Below are positions 1-11,687 of a DNA stretch of 64,000 nt, piece after piece (position 1 is the stretch's first letter; each line of letters starts with the position of its first letter). The position numbers and the translations under genes are program-made. The stretch is from Ptiloglossa arizonensis. Its lineage: Eukaryota > Arthropoda > Insecta > Hymenoptera > Colletidae. The DNA lies in contig NC_135048.1 in assembly GCF_051014685.1 (NCBI RefSeq), forward strand, positions 29,096,543-29,160,542, written 5' to 3'. A model generated the notes under the pieces. The model saw only the letters and a list, made by a program, of their open reading frames with translations. It did not search any database and was not told where the DNA came from.

Positions 1-392
1 AGCAACGATCTAACCGTTACACCATTCTATAATATAACCATTCAATTTGTTAGGAAGAGTCATGGATGGCAGTACAGGGGTATCGGTTGACGTTTTGGAG
101 ATTGGGTGGTGGATAAGAGAGTTTCCTCGTGAACTGTAACTTTGACACCTAGAATCGAGCTACTGTGTTGCTTCCACACAGTTGGAATATTCAAACAACG
201 ATCTAACCGTTACACCATTCCGTAATTTAACCATTCAATTTGTTAGGAAGAGTCATGGATGACAGTACAGGGGTATCGGTTGACGTTTTGGAGATTGGGT
301 GCTGGATAAAAGAGTTTTCTTGTGAACTGTAACTTTGTTACCCAGAATCGAGCTACTATGTTGTTTTCAAGCAGTTGGAACGTTCACACAAC
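1..392. repeat. 193-bp direct tandem repeat, two copies
   Basis: The word CAACGATCT recurs at 3, 196 and 389, giving a constant 193-bp period; the third occurrence is the start of a truncated copy. The two full copies differ by scattered substitutions. A diverged, CpG-rich relative of the same unit lies at 1074-1190. No coding potential. Confidence 0.9.
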
Positions 393-587
393 GATCTTGC
401 GAGGACCACCGAGCAATCGAACATAACCTAACACATAACCCAAACACCAGGATCGCTGATAATCAAAACTCACGTACATAAGCCACGTCAGTTGAACAAA
501 GATTCATTCATTGTGTTACTTGAGTTGTCAGCTTGCTTGAGTTTAAATCGCTGTTCGTCATCCGTCGCGTACTCTTACCTGTAATTG

Positions 588-815
588 TGGTAGTCTATTC
601 TCTACGAAGATATTCGGTAATTAGGCTAGTCTATTCTCTACGGAGATATTCGGTAATTAGGCTAGTCGATTCTCTACGGAGATATTCGGTAATTAGGCTA
701 GTCGATTCTCTACAGAGATATTCGGCAAACGGTGACTCTCTACGGAGGCTTTCGTTAACAGTGACTCTCTACGGAGACTTTCGTTAACGGTGACTCTTTA
801 CAGAGACGTTCATTA
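588..815. repeat. Minisatellite, 36-bp then about 29-bp units
   Basis: Four units of 36 bp share the core CTCTACGGAGATATTCGG, followed by three shorter units ending in TTTCGTTAACGGTGACT. Because 36 is a multiple of three one frame stays open and reads a 12-residue repeat, which is a by-product of the period and not evidence of a gene. Confidence 0.88.
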
Positions 816-1073
816 AATAGTAATTTTCATTGATTACATCCTATATCTACAAGCTAGGAAATAAGTCAAAATAGTACTATTTTAATATTTGCAATTCGCG
901 ATTCGAATGGTAACGATTAATCATTACCAAATTAGAGGGTTGGAAAAATGATGGAGAATCGATGTATAAGAAGTAGCTATACTATTTCACTCGCGACCAT
1001 TACCACCCAAGTTAAAAGACGTGGATAAAACAACTTTAAAACTATATTATTTTTTTATTCGATGATCCTGTGA

Positions 1074-1190
1074 CGATCTCGTAGTTACACCGTCCCGTAA
1101 TTTACCCGTTAAATTTCTCACGAAGAGTCATCGGTGACCGTACGATCGGGGGTATCGGTTGACGTTTCGGAGTCTTGGTGCTGGGTAACG
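1074..1190. repeat. Isolated CpG-rich copy of the 193-bp repeat
   Basis: This segment aligns with the first part of the 1-392 units (shared GTATCGGTTGACGTTT and AAGAGTCAT words) but holds 12 CpG over the aligned stretch, against 4 and 3 in the two tandem copies. It runs directly into CpG-rich unique DNA. It is the best candidate for the ancestral, single-copy form. Confidence 0.75.
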
Positions 1191-1742
1191 TCAGCTGTCG
1201 CCGTACGTTACGGTACGTGCACGGGTCCGTGTAACGCGTCTGAATTGGTTTTCTTCCAACCGGAAACCCTGTCGTTTAATCGTGCGGCCGCGGCCGGTCG
1301 GTAATCTATTTTGATTTCTTGTCGAAGCTCCCACCACGTTCGCGGGCCTGTCCAGACACCGAGAACCGTTCCCCGTCTTTTATTAGAGTCAGTCAATTGG
1401 AGGCGAACCGAAAGCCGAGCGAACCGCGAGAATAATCGAGGGGGAGAACCACGCGTTCTATCTGTACTACGATCCGCGCCATAAACGTGGAACTAGGCGG
1501 AGCAAACCCATCGGGCCACCGAGACGTTTTTCACCGCGTGTTACGAACACGATCACGGAGAGATCGCTCGCCGAACGAAGACGCGCGATACGCACGCGGA
1601 GACGTTCACGCGCGAGCTGAGACGCGGTTCTCGAGTTTCCGGGTAAGTGAAGTGCGCCACAATCGTAAACACGAGCCAACACAAACCCTGGACACCGATC
1701 CCACACCAACCACCCCCACCCAACTCTCTCTATCTCCAACAA
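1191..1742. other. CpG-rich single-copy block, no gene recognised
   Basis: Rich in CpG, with short overlapping open frames on both strands that are Arg-rich and show no domain, no start context and no conserved pattern. I see no RNA gene or transposon. It borders arrays on both sides. Confidence 0.6.
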
Positions 1743-4195
1743 GTCGATGATTTATATCGACGATACACTCTCTGGGTATGTGTGACGATTAGGTTGAGGG
1801 AAAGACACTACATGTTTTAGAAAACGATTCTAGATGTCGTGAGTTGATGGTGGATCGTTATTGTAGATCTACTAGTTCGCTTTGTGCGGTATAAGGTAGA
1901 AAGGAATAAGTTACGCCAACAAGTCTACGATTTATATCGACGATACACTCTCTGGGTATGTGTGACGATTCGGTTGAGGGAAAGACACTACACGTTTTAG
2001 AGAACGATTCTAGATGTCGTGAGTTGGTGGTGGATCGTCACTGTAGATCTACTAGTTGACTTTGTGAGATATAAGGTAGAAAGGATAGACTATACACCTT
2101 CCAGAACGATTATATGTAACACCACTTGGTGATGGATGATTACTGTAGATCTGGTCTTGGACTATATGTAACTGTAGAGTAGAGGAAAAGACACTACAAG
2201 CCTTAGAGGACAATTCTAGATGTCATGAGTTGTAGATGGATCGTCACTGTAGATCTTCTAGTTGGCTTTGTGCAATAGACTACACACCTTTCAGAACGAT
2301 TCTACGTAACACCACTTGGTCATGAATAACCATTGTAGATCTGGTCTTGGAATGTATATGACTGTAGAATAGAGAAAAAAACACTACACGCCTTAAAGGA
2401 TGATTCTAGATAGACTACACACCTTCTAGAACGATTCTACGTAACACCACTTGGTGATGGATAATGACTGTAGATCTGATCTTGGACTGTATAGAGTAGA
2501 GAAAAAGGTACACTACACACTGTGGGTATTGAGTCTAAGTCGTTCGACTTTGTGATGAACGATCACTGTAAACCTGATCTTGTACTGTGTGGGACTATAG
2601 ACTAAAGAAAAAGACACTACACGCCTTAGAGAACGATTCTAGATACCATGACTTGGTGATGGACGGTCACTGTAGATCTACTAGCTGACCTTTTACTATG
2701 AATGATTGCTGTAAATCTGGTCTTGGACTGTATGTAATTGTAGAGTAGAGAAAGATGCTACACGCCTTAGGGAACGATTCTAGATCTCATGAGTTATTGA
2801 TGTACCATTACCATGATGGATCAGACCATGTAGATCTGCTAGTTGGCTTTGTTCAATATAAGATAGAAAACTACACACCTTCCACAACAATTCTACATAC
2901 CACTTGGTGCTATGGATGATCCATGATGTTACATCAGGTTAATGTAAACCTGGTCTTGGACTGTATGCAACTGTAGAGTAGAGAAAAGACATAAAATGCC
3001 TTGGAGAACGATTCTAGATACCATGACTTGGTAATGGACAATCACTGTAGATCTACCACCTGGCTTTGTTCCATATAAGATAGAAAACAGAAGACTACAC
3101 ACCTTCTAGAACGATTCTATATACCACCACTTGGTGATGAACGGTTGCTGTAGATCTACTTCCTGCCTTTGTTCGATGATAAAGTAGAGACGCACTATAC
3201 TTACGCCTTGGCCACCGATTCTACATCACTATTCCAACCTTCCAATTTGGTCACTGTAAATCTAGTTGCTTCGTGCGAAGTTAATGTAGGAAACAAGACA
3301 CTACACATCTTGGACACCGATTCTATTATAGATTCACCGACTTCATAATTAACGATCATTGTGGATCTACTCTCCTGGCTTTGTGTGACGATCAACTAGA
3401 AAAACACTGTATACCTTGGACACCAATTCTGCATCACCATTCCAACCTTCCAATTTGGTAGTGGACGATTAACCTGGATCTACTCACAAGCTTTATACAA
3501 CAATAAAGTAGAACTCTGTAACGCCCTACACAGAGATTCCTATACCTTCTTCCGCTAATTTAGCCTACGATGATCACTCTAGATCTACTTCTCTGGCTTT
3601 ATACCATTCTATAATAGAGAAAAAAAATACTAAGTGCCTTGGATTCCATACCACCACCTCAACCCTTCAATTCAATAATCGACGATTAATCCAGATTTAA
3701 TTCTCTGACTTCACTAGACGGCAAAGTAGAAGAACACTATACCTACTCCTTGGACATCGATTCTCCATCATCCTTCCAACCCTCTAACTTGATAACGAAT
3801 GATTAATCTGGATCTACCCCTTAGATTTGTGCGACAATAAAATAGAAAACTTCACATGTCCTAGGTAGAGGTATTCCTACACCCTCCTCCGTTAATTCGG
3901 TCTACGATGATGACTCTAGATCCACTCGTTGGCATTGCACGACGATAAAGTAGAGAAAAGAACACTACACGACTTGGACACCGATTCTACATCATCCTCT
4001 AACCTTCAAACTTGGTAATCTGGATCTACTCTCTGACATCGCGCGACGATGAAGTAGAGAGACACACCACACGCCTTGGACAGCGATTGTAGATCGCTCC
4101 ATCCGTTATGATAATCGACCAGTAGTTTAAATCTACTCCCCGGTTTTATGCGACAATAAAGTAGAAAAACACCTGACAAAAACACGCATTCCACC
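1743..4195. repeat. 2.4-kb degenerate satellite-like array, about 95-130 bp monomer
   Basis: Recurring words are CACTGTAGATCTAC, CACCTTCCAGAACGATTCTA, CACTTGGTGATGGA and GTAGAGAAAAGACACTAC. Successive CTGTAGATCT words are mostly 92-107 bp apart, with outliers near 135 bp. The first two units (1743-1910 and 1922-2090) are the most alike and form a longer direct repeat of about 180 bp; units diverge progressively to the right. Open frames inside it are short and not gene-like. Confidence 0.85.
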
Positions 4196-4820
4196 CTTCC
4201 CGTTTAACTTCTAACCAGATCGTAAACAATCGTCCGACTCGTAAAGTATTCCGTAAACCAGGCTCGTAAATATCGCGGGGACAGCTCGAGGAGGAACGAT
4301 GGACGCGAGCTGCGCGAGCTCCCGTCGATCATCTCGAAAGACGCTCTCTGAGCCCCCGGATGGAAAACAAACGGTCTTTATACAAAAGCATGGCGCAACG
4401 TTGACGCAACGTGCTGTAATAGCTGTTGTCGTCGACATAAAATTCTGGCCGACTTGTCTATTTCGGGAGCGTCGCGGTTCACGTGCTATCGCGATGCGTC
4501 GGGCAAAAATCGACACACTGGCCCCCGTGGGGTTCAACCTGTCGTCGCGACGCCACGAACTAGACGCTGACCAACGTTGGCAGTGCCCGTGGACGATGAT
4601 ACGCGTCGATCTTCAGACACCAAGTAGCTCTAATTCGGGTTTCAATGTTGTTCGAACGGGTTTACGAAAATTCTTTGTCTCTTTATCTCGATTCTCGTTT
4701 TTAACTATTACTATATACGAGTATATTATACGAGTACTATATACTATATTTTTATTATCGCGAGAAAGAAGGTAGGAATTACAGTGAGCAGCTTTTCGTT
4801 GCACTTGCTACGCGTAATTC
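4196..4820. other. CpG-rich single-copy block
   Basis: Contains overlapping open frames on both strands (about 108 and 158 codons) with Arg/Ser-rich, featureless translations. No splice-site pair or domain supports either. The 3' end turns AT-rich. Confidence 0.55.
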
Positions 4821-4824
4821 ACAT

Positions 4825-5005
4825 TTTCGGCTAGATAATGATATTCTGGTTAGGAAATATCCGAGTAATAAATACTCTAGTAGTGAAATATTCAAGCAGC
4901 AGTGATTTAATAAAGGTATTCTAGTATTTAAGTGTTCGAATGGCGATATTCGGGTAAAGGTATTCGGATAACGATATTCGAGTAGAAGTATTCGAATAGT
5001 GATAT
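4825..5005. repeat. Short imperfect array of TATTCGAGTA-type words
   Basis: ATATTC-GAGTA/ATATTC-GAATA words recur every 12-20 bp. This is a small, poorly ordered member of the TATTCGAATA family that dominates the window. The following 180 bp up to the next array are AT-rich without visible features. Confidence 0.6.
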
Positions 5006-5194
5006 TAATCGCACAAAAATGAAATTTTTCACGCAAAGTTTCAGAGTTCTTTTCGACAGTAAAAGAGTAAATTCAAGGGCGATAAAGATCATAAATATCA
5101 AGAATATGTTTTCTACCAGTGTTCAATAAATTTAAAATTTCATTTCGTTCGCAATACGGAGAATTAATACTATATTTATTCATCTTCTGGTTGG

Positions 5195-5895
5195 AAAAGT
5201 ACCCGAATATTCAAATAATTCAATACCCAAACGATCAAATACTCGATTATTCGAATACTCAAATGATTCATTACTCAAATACTCGAATACTCAAATAATT
5301 TGATACTCAAATACTCGAATACTCAAATAATTCAATACTCAAATATTCCTACGGTCGAATTCTTCGATATTTGACTACTCAAATGTCTCTCTCTACTCGA
5401 TTACCCAAATATTCAAATAATTCAATACTCGAATGATCCAATACTCGATTATTCGAATACTCGAATGATTCATTACTCAAATACGCGAATACTCAAATAA
5501 TTCGATATTCAAACATTCGAACAGTCGAACTCTCCGATATTCGACTACTCAAATGTCTCTCTCTACTCGAATATCCGAATATTCAAATAATTCAATACTC
5601 GAACGATCCAATACTCGATTATTCGAATACTCAAACGATTCATTACTCAAATACTAAAATACTCAAATAATTCGATACTCAAACATTCGTACAGTCGAAT
5701 TCTCTGATATTCGACCACCCAAATGTCTCTCTCTACTCGAATACCCAAATATTCAAATAATTCAATACTCAAACGATCCAATACTCGATTATTCGAATAC
5801 TCAAACGATTCATTACTCAAATACTCAAATACTGAAATAATTCGATACTCAAACATTCGAACATTCGAATTCTCCGATATTCGAACACTTCTCTA
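5195..5895. repeat. TATTCGAATAC array with 170-bp higher-order period
   Basis: Inner units are 8-11 bp variants of ATACTCGAAT/ATTCAAATA. A distinctive TGTCTCTCTCTACTCGA word at 5384, 5554 and 5724 shows an exact 170-bp higher-order period repeated about four times. Both strands stay partly open because the core is palindromic. Confidence 0.9.
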
Positions 5896-5899
5896 CTCA

Positions 5900-7030
5900 G
5901 ACACTCGAGTAGTCTGCCTCGGTACACACCGTATCAAAAAAATATTCAACCGCTGAATTATTCGAATAATCCAATCCTCGCGATCTCTAAACCGGTGAGG
6001 AGTAGGGTAGGGGAAGAGAATAAATTTATCCCGCGCTCGTTCCCAGCATTGATTTACCGGTCGACACCGGTGAACAACGCAAAGACGATAAATAATCACC
6101 GGTAAGCCATGCGCGACAACTCTCGAGCCAACGTCTTCCTCCGTGATACACCCACCACCGAAGGGTGGTTTCCGCTTCGAACCGATTCGCGTTACGAAGA
6201 GAACCGCTCCGCGTTCCGCACTCGTGTTTTCGAGACCGGTAACTCGAGAACCGGCGCTGGAAGCGTGAAATTGATTCGACGACACGGACGACACCGTTAT
6301 TCCGAAAATAGCGGGATGCTTTTGCAACTCGCGAAGATGGATGGTGCAAATTGGGGTCACCGGGACCGCGGACAGTAAAAATAATTAAGAAAGGGTCGAG
6401 CGTCGTCACGCCCTCCTCTACGAAGAGGGTAACGAAAGTTCCACGTGGTTCAGTTCCCTCTTCCACAAAGTTTGCTCTTGACCGTTTTCCCGAACCTCGA
6501 ATCAGGGGATGGTTGTTACGCTCGCGAACCGACTCTGGAGAGACTCCATCCACCTGGCACCGAATGGAACCACGTAATAGATCCAACTCGAAGGGAAGGT
6601 TGTCCTACGGTCGGCAGACACGGCTGCAAAGTTTCCGGCGGTCTAATTCGGTCGGCTCGCGAAGTGGCTCCGCCGAGATCCGGTGGCACGCTTTTCTCCG
6701 ACCGTGGCACACGCGTTCGATCATCGACCGAAATAACATTGGCATTGTTCCGTTTCCCTCCAGAAGAACCGGCTTTCGTGGCAAACCGGGTCGACTAATT
6801 TCGACCCTTCGCCGAACCGAGTGGTAATGTCGCGCCTTCTACGGACGAACGTCTCGATCGAACGTTGGATCTTTTATTTTGGGTTGTTTGTTTACTTCTT
6901 TTTTTTAATGGATTTTTCTTTTTGAGACGCATCGGTAAGGTATAACTTACGAACGATACGGTTCCTAGTCGATTGTACACTGGGAAGGGGTCAAGGTCCA
7001 CGGAATGCGACCGGTTGCCAAACGAACGGT
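5900..7030. other. CpG-rich single-copy block, 1.1 kb
   Basis: Several long overlapping open frames occur on both strands (up to about 186 codons), as expected where stop codons are scarce in CpG-rich DNA. Translations are Arg/Ser/Gly-rich without recognisable domains and the frames compete with each other. An unrecognised lineage-specific exon cannot be excluded, but nothing supports one. Confidence 0.5.
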
Positions 7031-7074
7031 TATGAACGAGAAATTGATTTCACGGAGTAGGGAGTTGTTGAATT

Positions 7075-8060
7075 TTTGCAGGAATGTATTCGAATGGTTT
7101 GAGTAGTGAGTATGGTTTGAATGGTTTGGGTATTCGGGGAATGTGATAGGAGTAGTTCGAATATTCGGGGAGTGTAATTAGAATAGTTCGAATAGTCGGT
7201 GAGTAAAATTTTAATGCCTAGAGTGTTCTGTGAGTATACTTGGAATACTTGGAATACTTGTAGAGTATAATTAGAATACTTCAAACATTTGGGGAGGATA
7301 ATTGGAATAGGTCGAATATTCGGGGAGTGTAATTGGATGGGTCGAATACTCGGGGAATACGATTTGAATAGTTCGAGTATTTGAGGAATGTAATAGGAGT
7401 AGTTCGAATATTCGGGGAGTGTAATTAGAATAGTTCGAATAGTGGATGAGTAAAATTTTAATGCCTAGAGTGTTCTGTGAGTATATTTGGAATGCTTGGA
7501 ATACTCGTGGAGTATAATTAGAATATTTTGAACACTCGGGGAGGATAATTGGAATAGCTCGAATATTTGGGGAGTATAATTGGAATAGGTCGAATATTCG
7601 AGGAGTATAATTGGAATAGTTCGAATATTTGGGGAGTGTAATATAGTTAGAATAGTTCGAATACTTGGGGAATGTAATTTGAATAGTTCGAATATTCGGG
7701 CAATGTAATTGGAATAGTTCGAATATTTGGGGAGTATAATTGGAATACTTCTAATACTCGTGGAGTATAATTGGAATAGTTCGAATATTCGGGGAATGTA
7801 ATAGGAATAGTTCAAATAGTCGGTGAGTAAAATTTTAATGCTTCGAGTGTTCTGTGAGTATACTTGGAATACTTCTAATACTCGTGGAGTAGTTCGAATA
7901 TTCTGGGAGTATAATTAGAATAGTTCGAATACTCGTGGAGTATAATTGGAATAGTTCGAATATTTGGAGAGTATAATTAAAATAGTTCGAACAGTCGGTG
8001 AGTAAAATTTGAATACTTCGAATGTTCTGTGAGTACAATTAAAATACTTCGAGTAACTCG
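7075..8060. repeat. TTCGAATATT array, 31-34-bp units with longer superstructure
   Basis: Units read roughly GGAATAGTTCGAATATT then GGGGAGTATAATT. A marker segment containing GAGTAAAATTTTAATGC and GTTCTGTGAGTATA recurs near 7200, 7445, 7825 and, altered, 8000, dividing the array into blocks of about 170-380 bp. Minus-strand frames reading Asn-Tyr-Ser repeats are products of the array. Confidence 0.9.
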
Positions 8061-9626
8061 AAATCAATACATATAAATTCTAAGCATATCTCTAATAAAT
8101 TGTAAAAATTATACAAAATCGTTCCAAAAAGAATCTTATTTTACGTAATACTCTACTTTCGTTTTATATAAACTTCCATTCCAATGGATCATTGAAAAAC
8201 AATCGTTTCAATCATCCATCCAAATACATATATCGATATTCTGTCGCTATTTATAGCGTCCCACTATTATCCACTGCTCCAAAAACTGTCTACTAATCAA
8301 GACCTATAATTTGAGACACGATTCGTTAGAAAAAAATAATTTCGATCCTGTATGAAAGGTCGAATCAGTCCCACGATTTGAAGTCTGACTCCTTACAGAA
8401 AAAAAAAAGAAGAAAAATAGTTTCGTTCGTCTTTGATTCTCAACCCTTTCGAGAGGTATGGATCGAACACTATGAAACGAGGGGAGCAACTGGTGCTCTC
8501 CTCGATAGTGGCAATGTCGTCCGCGGTTGTACGCTCGTTGGTTCCACGGATCCGGTTAGAACGAGACGAACAGAGCCGCGATTTATTTCGGTTCGTGTCC
8601 CGATAGGTCGTCGACGATACGTTTATTTTCGGCGCGGGTTGCGGACCAAGTGGTCCGGACGAAGATTACGCAGCCGGCGCTCCATTCGCGGCCGCGGATT
8701 TCGCGAGGATCTCCTTTACCTAGAGAGAAACCACAGCCTTCTTCCTCGAATCGGTTCATTCAGTAACCAGCTTGGAAACTCCCTTGAGGATTCATTCTCT
8801 GAAACACCGATTACATTTTTCGAATCACAACCTCGATTTCCAGAGAGAGAAAAAAACGCACGGTTCTCAAACGTGAATAAAAAAAAAACAGTTTGGAGAA
8901 CCGAAAAGAAAAATTCTTTTGTGTATCAAGTGTGGAATGTACATAGTCGTGTTCGAGAAAAAATGTTCGTACTGTAAATATTGGAACCTTGTAAAATAGA
9001 GAAAGAAGATTAGAATAATGATAAATAAGTAATAATGAAAAGGGAGGAAAATTTCGTTATTATTTCATCGATTATCGTTCGTTCTCGTTTTCTTTGATTG
9101 AATAATTTTTTTTTCTAATTTTGTAACGTTTTTCTGTTTGCATTGTAAATATTATGTACCGTATGCAAGCAGTCGAAACATAGATCACAATGTTTTCCAA
9201 AACAAAACTACACACTTGGCTTCGTTCGATAACTAAATATGTGTTTCCGTTATGTAAAAATTCTTCAGAATTGTTGTCAAACATTCTTGGCACACTGTGG
9301 TCGTTTTCATAGCACGATGGTGCGCCGCAGCACAGTGGTTAAGAATCACTGCTCCAAGAGATAAACTCTCGCGTTAAACGCTGTGCGTGATTTATTTTTG
9401 GAAGTCTCGGAGTTATACCATTCGGAATGGTTTCAAAGCAACACCACGCTTTTCACGATTTCTCGGACCTTTTTCTAAACATCGTGCGACCTACTCTCAG
9501 ATTTCGTCGATTCGTTCAATCTATTCGAAGATACTGGCCCACACAGATTATTGCTTGAAACTATTTCCTCGTTTCGTATTAAAAGATAGGAGTACGATCA
9601 TTATTTACAAAGAGTTAATGACGTAT
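8061..9626. other. Mixed single-copy region
   Basis: AT-rich flanks enclose a CpG-rich core (about 8450-8760). The core carries a 199-codon + strand frame with a Lys/Arg-rich, featureless translation that runs through two poly-A tracts, so I do not call it a gene. No RNA gene or transposon was recognised; a tRNA-like A-box at about 9330 is discussed among the rejected items. Confidence 0.5.
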
Positions 9627-10128
9627 ATAATTTTGTTATTTATTTTACTATTTATTCTACTACTTATTTCACTATTTATTCTACTACTTATTTCACTATT
9701 TATTCTACCACCCATTTTACTATTTATTTTACCATTTATTCTACTACTTATTTTACTAATTATTTTACTATTTATTTTACTACTTATTTTATTAATTATT
9801 TTACTATTTATTACACTACTTATTTTACTAATTATTTTACTATTTATTATGTTACTTATTTTACTACTTATTTTGCTATTTATTTTACCATTTATTCTAC
9901 TACTTATTTTGCTATTTATTTCACTATTTATTCTACTACTTATTTCACTATTTATTCTACTACTTATTTCACTATTTATTCTACTACTTATTTTACTATT
10001 TATTTTACCATTTATTCTACTATTTATTTTACTAATTATTTCACTATTTATTCTACTACTTATTTTACTATTTATTCTACTATATATTTTACTACCTATT
10101 TTACTATTTATTCTACTATTTACCATTC
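9627..10128. repeat. TTTATTnTACTA array open on both strands
   Basis: About 500 bp of 12-15-bp units of the type TATTTTACTATTTATTCTAC. Unit lengths are multiples of three, so a + frame reads Leu/Ile/Phe repeats and a - frame reads Ile-Asn-Ser-Lys repeats without stops across almost the same interval. I regard both as non-coding. Confidence 0.9.
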
Positions 10129-10129
10129 A

Positions 10130-10834
10130 CTTGAAGAATACAAATTCAACTCCAAAACACTCGTCTACGTAAAAATTAATTTAAGTAGCACAAGACGTAC
10201 AATCGATTACTTTCGAGCAGCAATGTACCTGTACGTGTAACATTTGAGTTATTTTAAACGTTTCGGCACGGAAATAACCACCGAAATACCGAATAAATAT
10301 TCGTTATTAAGTTTTCCAATGATACGATCTGGCAACATCCGTGGAAAGTAATTCCACCCCTAAACGATTAATTCAGAATTTTGTAATCCTACTATTGGCG
10401 ACCAACGTAGCAATGTTCATCACGTTGGATAAATTGAATTGCACCCGTCGCGGGATAAATTTACCGTGAAAATTAACCGGCCCTGAACCGATCGAGCGTT
10501 TGCATTCGTCGCGATTTAAATACTGAATGAAGCAGCCGCAACAGAGGGCAAAGCTCTTCCACGCGTCTGCCACACGTTTCGTCAAACGATTCTCTCTTTC
10601 GTACGAACGAAAGAAAAAAAAAAGAACCACGTGATCCAAACAAAGTTCACGCTTCGCCAAAGTAAACGAAAATGAAAATCTGTACGATAGAAAAATTCAA
10701 CGTGTGTCGACCGACGGTTTTCTTTCACACCGCCGAGTTTTCAAGACAGGAGTAGAGGATGTTTTGAAAAACTTGAAAATTTATTTTCTGAAAATTTCAT
10801 CGTTCTTCCTCCGATTTTTAAATATTCTGTAACA
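10130..10834. other. Single-copy stretch, nothing recognised
   Basis: Moderately CpG-rich between about 10370 and 10740, otherwise AT-rich. Short frames only. Confidence 0.5.
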
Positions 10835-11262
10835 ATTTATAGATAAATATACTAATCAATGTTTTCTTTTATTGTATATTTATAGATAAACACACTAATC
10901 ACCTTTTATTTCATAATACATTTATAGATAAGTATACTAATCAACTTTTCTTTTATTGTACATTTATAGATAAGTATACTAATCAACTTTTCTTTTATTA
11001 TACATTTATAGATAAATATACTAATCACCTTTTCTTTCATAATACATTTATAGATAAGTATACTAATCAACTTTTCTTTTATTGCACAATTATAGATAAA
11101 TACACTAATCACCTTTTCTTTCATAATACATTTATAGATAAGTATACTAATCAACTTTTCTTTCATAATACATTTATAGATAAGTATACTAATCACCTTT
11201 TCTTTTATTGTACATTCATAGATAAATATACTAGTCACCTTTTCTTTTATTATACAAAACAG
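10835..11262. repeat. 42-bp satellite, about ten copies
   Basis: TTTATAGATAAGTATACTAA begins units at 10921, 10963 and 11005, an exact 42-bp period; other units alternate CAACTTTTC with CACCTTTTC. The period is 14 codons, so a - strand frame of 110 codons stays open as a 14-residue repeat. Confidence 0.93.
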
Positions 11263-11444
11263 TAATGGGACCGTAGTCCAAAATTTACAATAAATCGCTA
11301 ATTTATTGTAAAGTAATTTAATGTAAGTTATATCAAATTACATCAAAGGGTCCAGAAGCTTTTCTTCTTTAGATATATAAGCTAATATATAGAAGTTTTA
11401 AAGGGTACAGAAGCTTTCCTTCTTTAAGCATACAAGTTACAATA

Positions 11445-11671
11445 GGTTGCTCAATAAGTTTTGTCGTTCAATAAAAAATGGCACTATTAGGTTCGTCGTT
11501 TTATTTTTCTAAAGATGGTACTACTGATAGATGAACATGTGTGAAGTTTCATGTAAATATCTATCGATTCATTTGTATATTTACATCTATTCAAAGTCAA
11601 AGTGTCATAGTATCTTTTTTACAATGGAAAAAAATAATTGTCCATTTTACAATGGACTTATTGAGCAAACC
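11445..11671. mobile_element. Mariner-type MITE, 227 bp, TA-flanked
   Basis: The left end GGTTGCTCAATAAGT and the right end ACTTATTGAGCAAACC are inverted repeats, and each is flanked by TA, the target duplication of Tc1/mariner elements. The interior has no transposase frame, only an ATGGAAAAAAAT start-like word near the right end. Matching solo right ends (CGACAAAACTTATT) occur at about 11932 and 12331 within the adjacent repeats. Confidence 0.75.
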
Positions 11672-11687
11672 TAGTATATACAAACTT

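Noticed and set aside
4211..4775. Open frames of 108 and 158 codons on opposite strands
   Set aside because: They overlap each other in CpG-rich DNA where stops are rare; the translations are Arg/Ser-rich with no domain and no splice partners.
5195..5895. CRISPR-like regular spacing of repeats
   Set aside because: Spacers are themselves repeated, the genome is eukaryotic and no cas genes exist; this is a higher-order satellite.
5893..6827. Cluster of overlapping frames up to 186 codons on both strands
   Set aside because: Mutually exclusive frames, low-information Arg-rich translations and no recognisable family.
8378..8977. 199-codon + strand frame
   Set aside because: Runs through two poly-A tracts, is Lys/Arg-rich and shows no domain. 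Kept as single-copy DNA only.
9316..9385. tRNA-like A-box (GCAGCACAGTGGTTAAG) suggesting a tRNA gene or tRNA-derived SINE
   Set aside because: No B-box (GGTTCGA type) at the right distance, no cloverleaf and no poly-A tail or duplicated copies seen.
9387..10172. 261-codon frame resembling a polytopic membrane protein
   Set aside because: Hydrophobicity comes from a 12-15-bp repeat that is also open on the other strand; there is no non-repetitive coding part.
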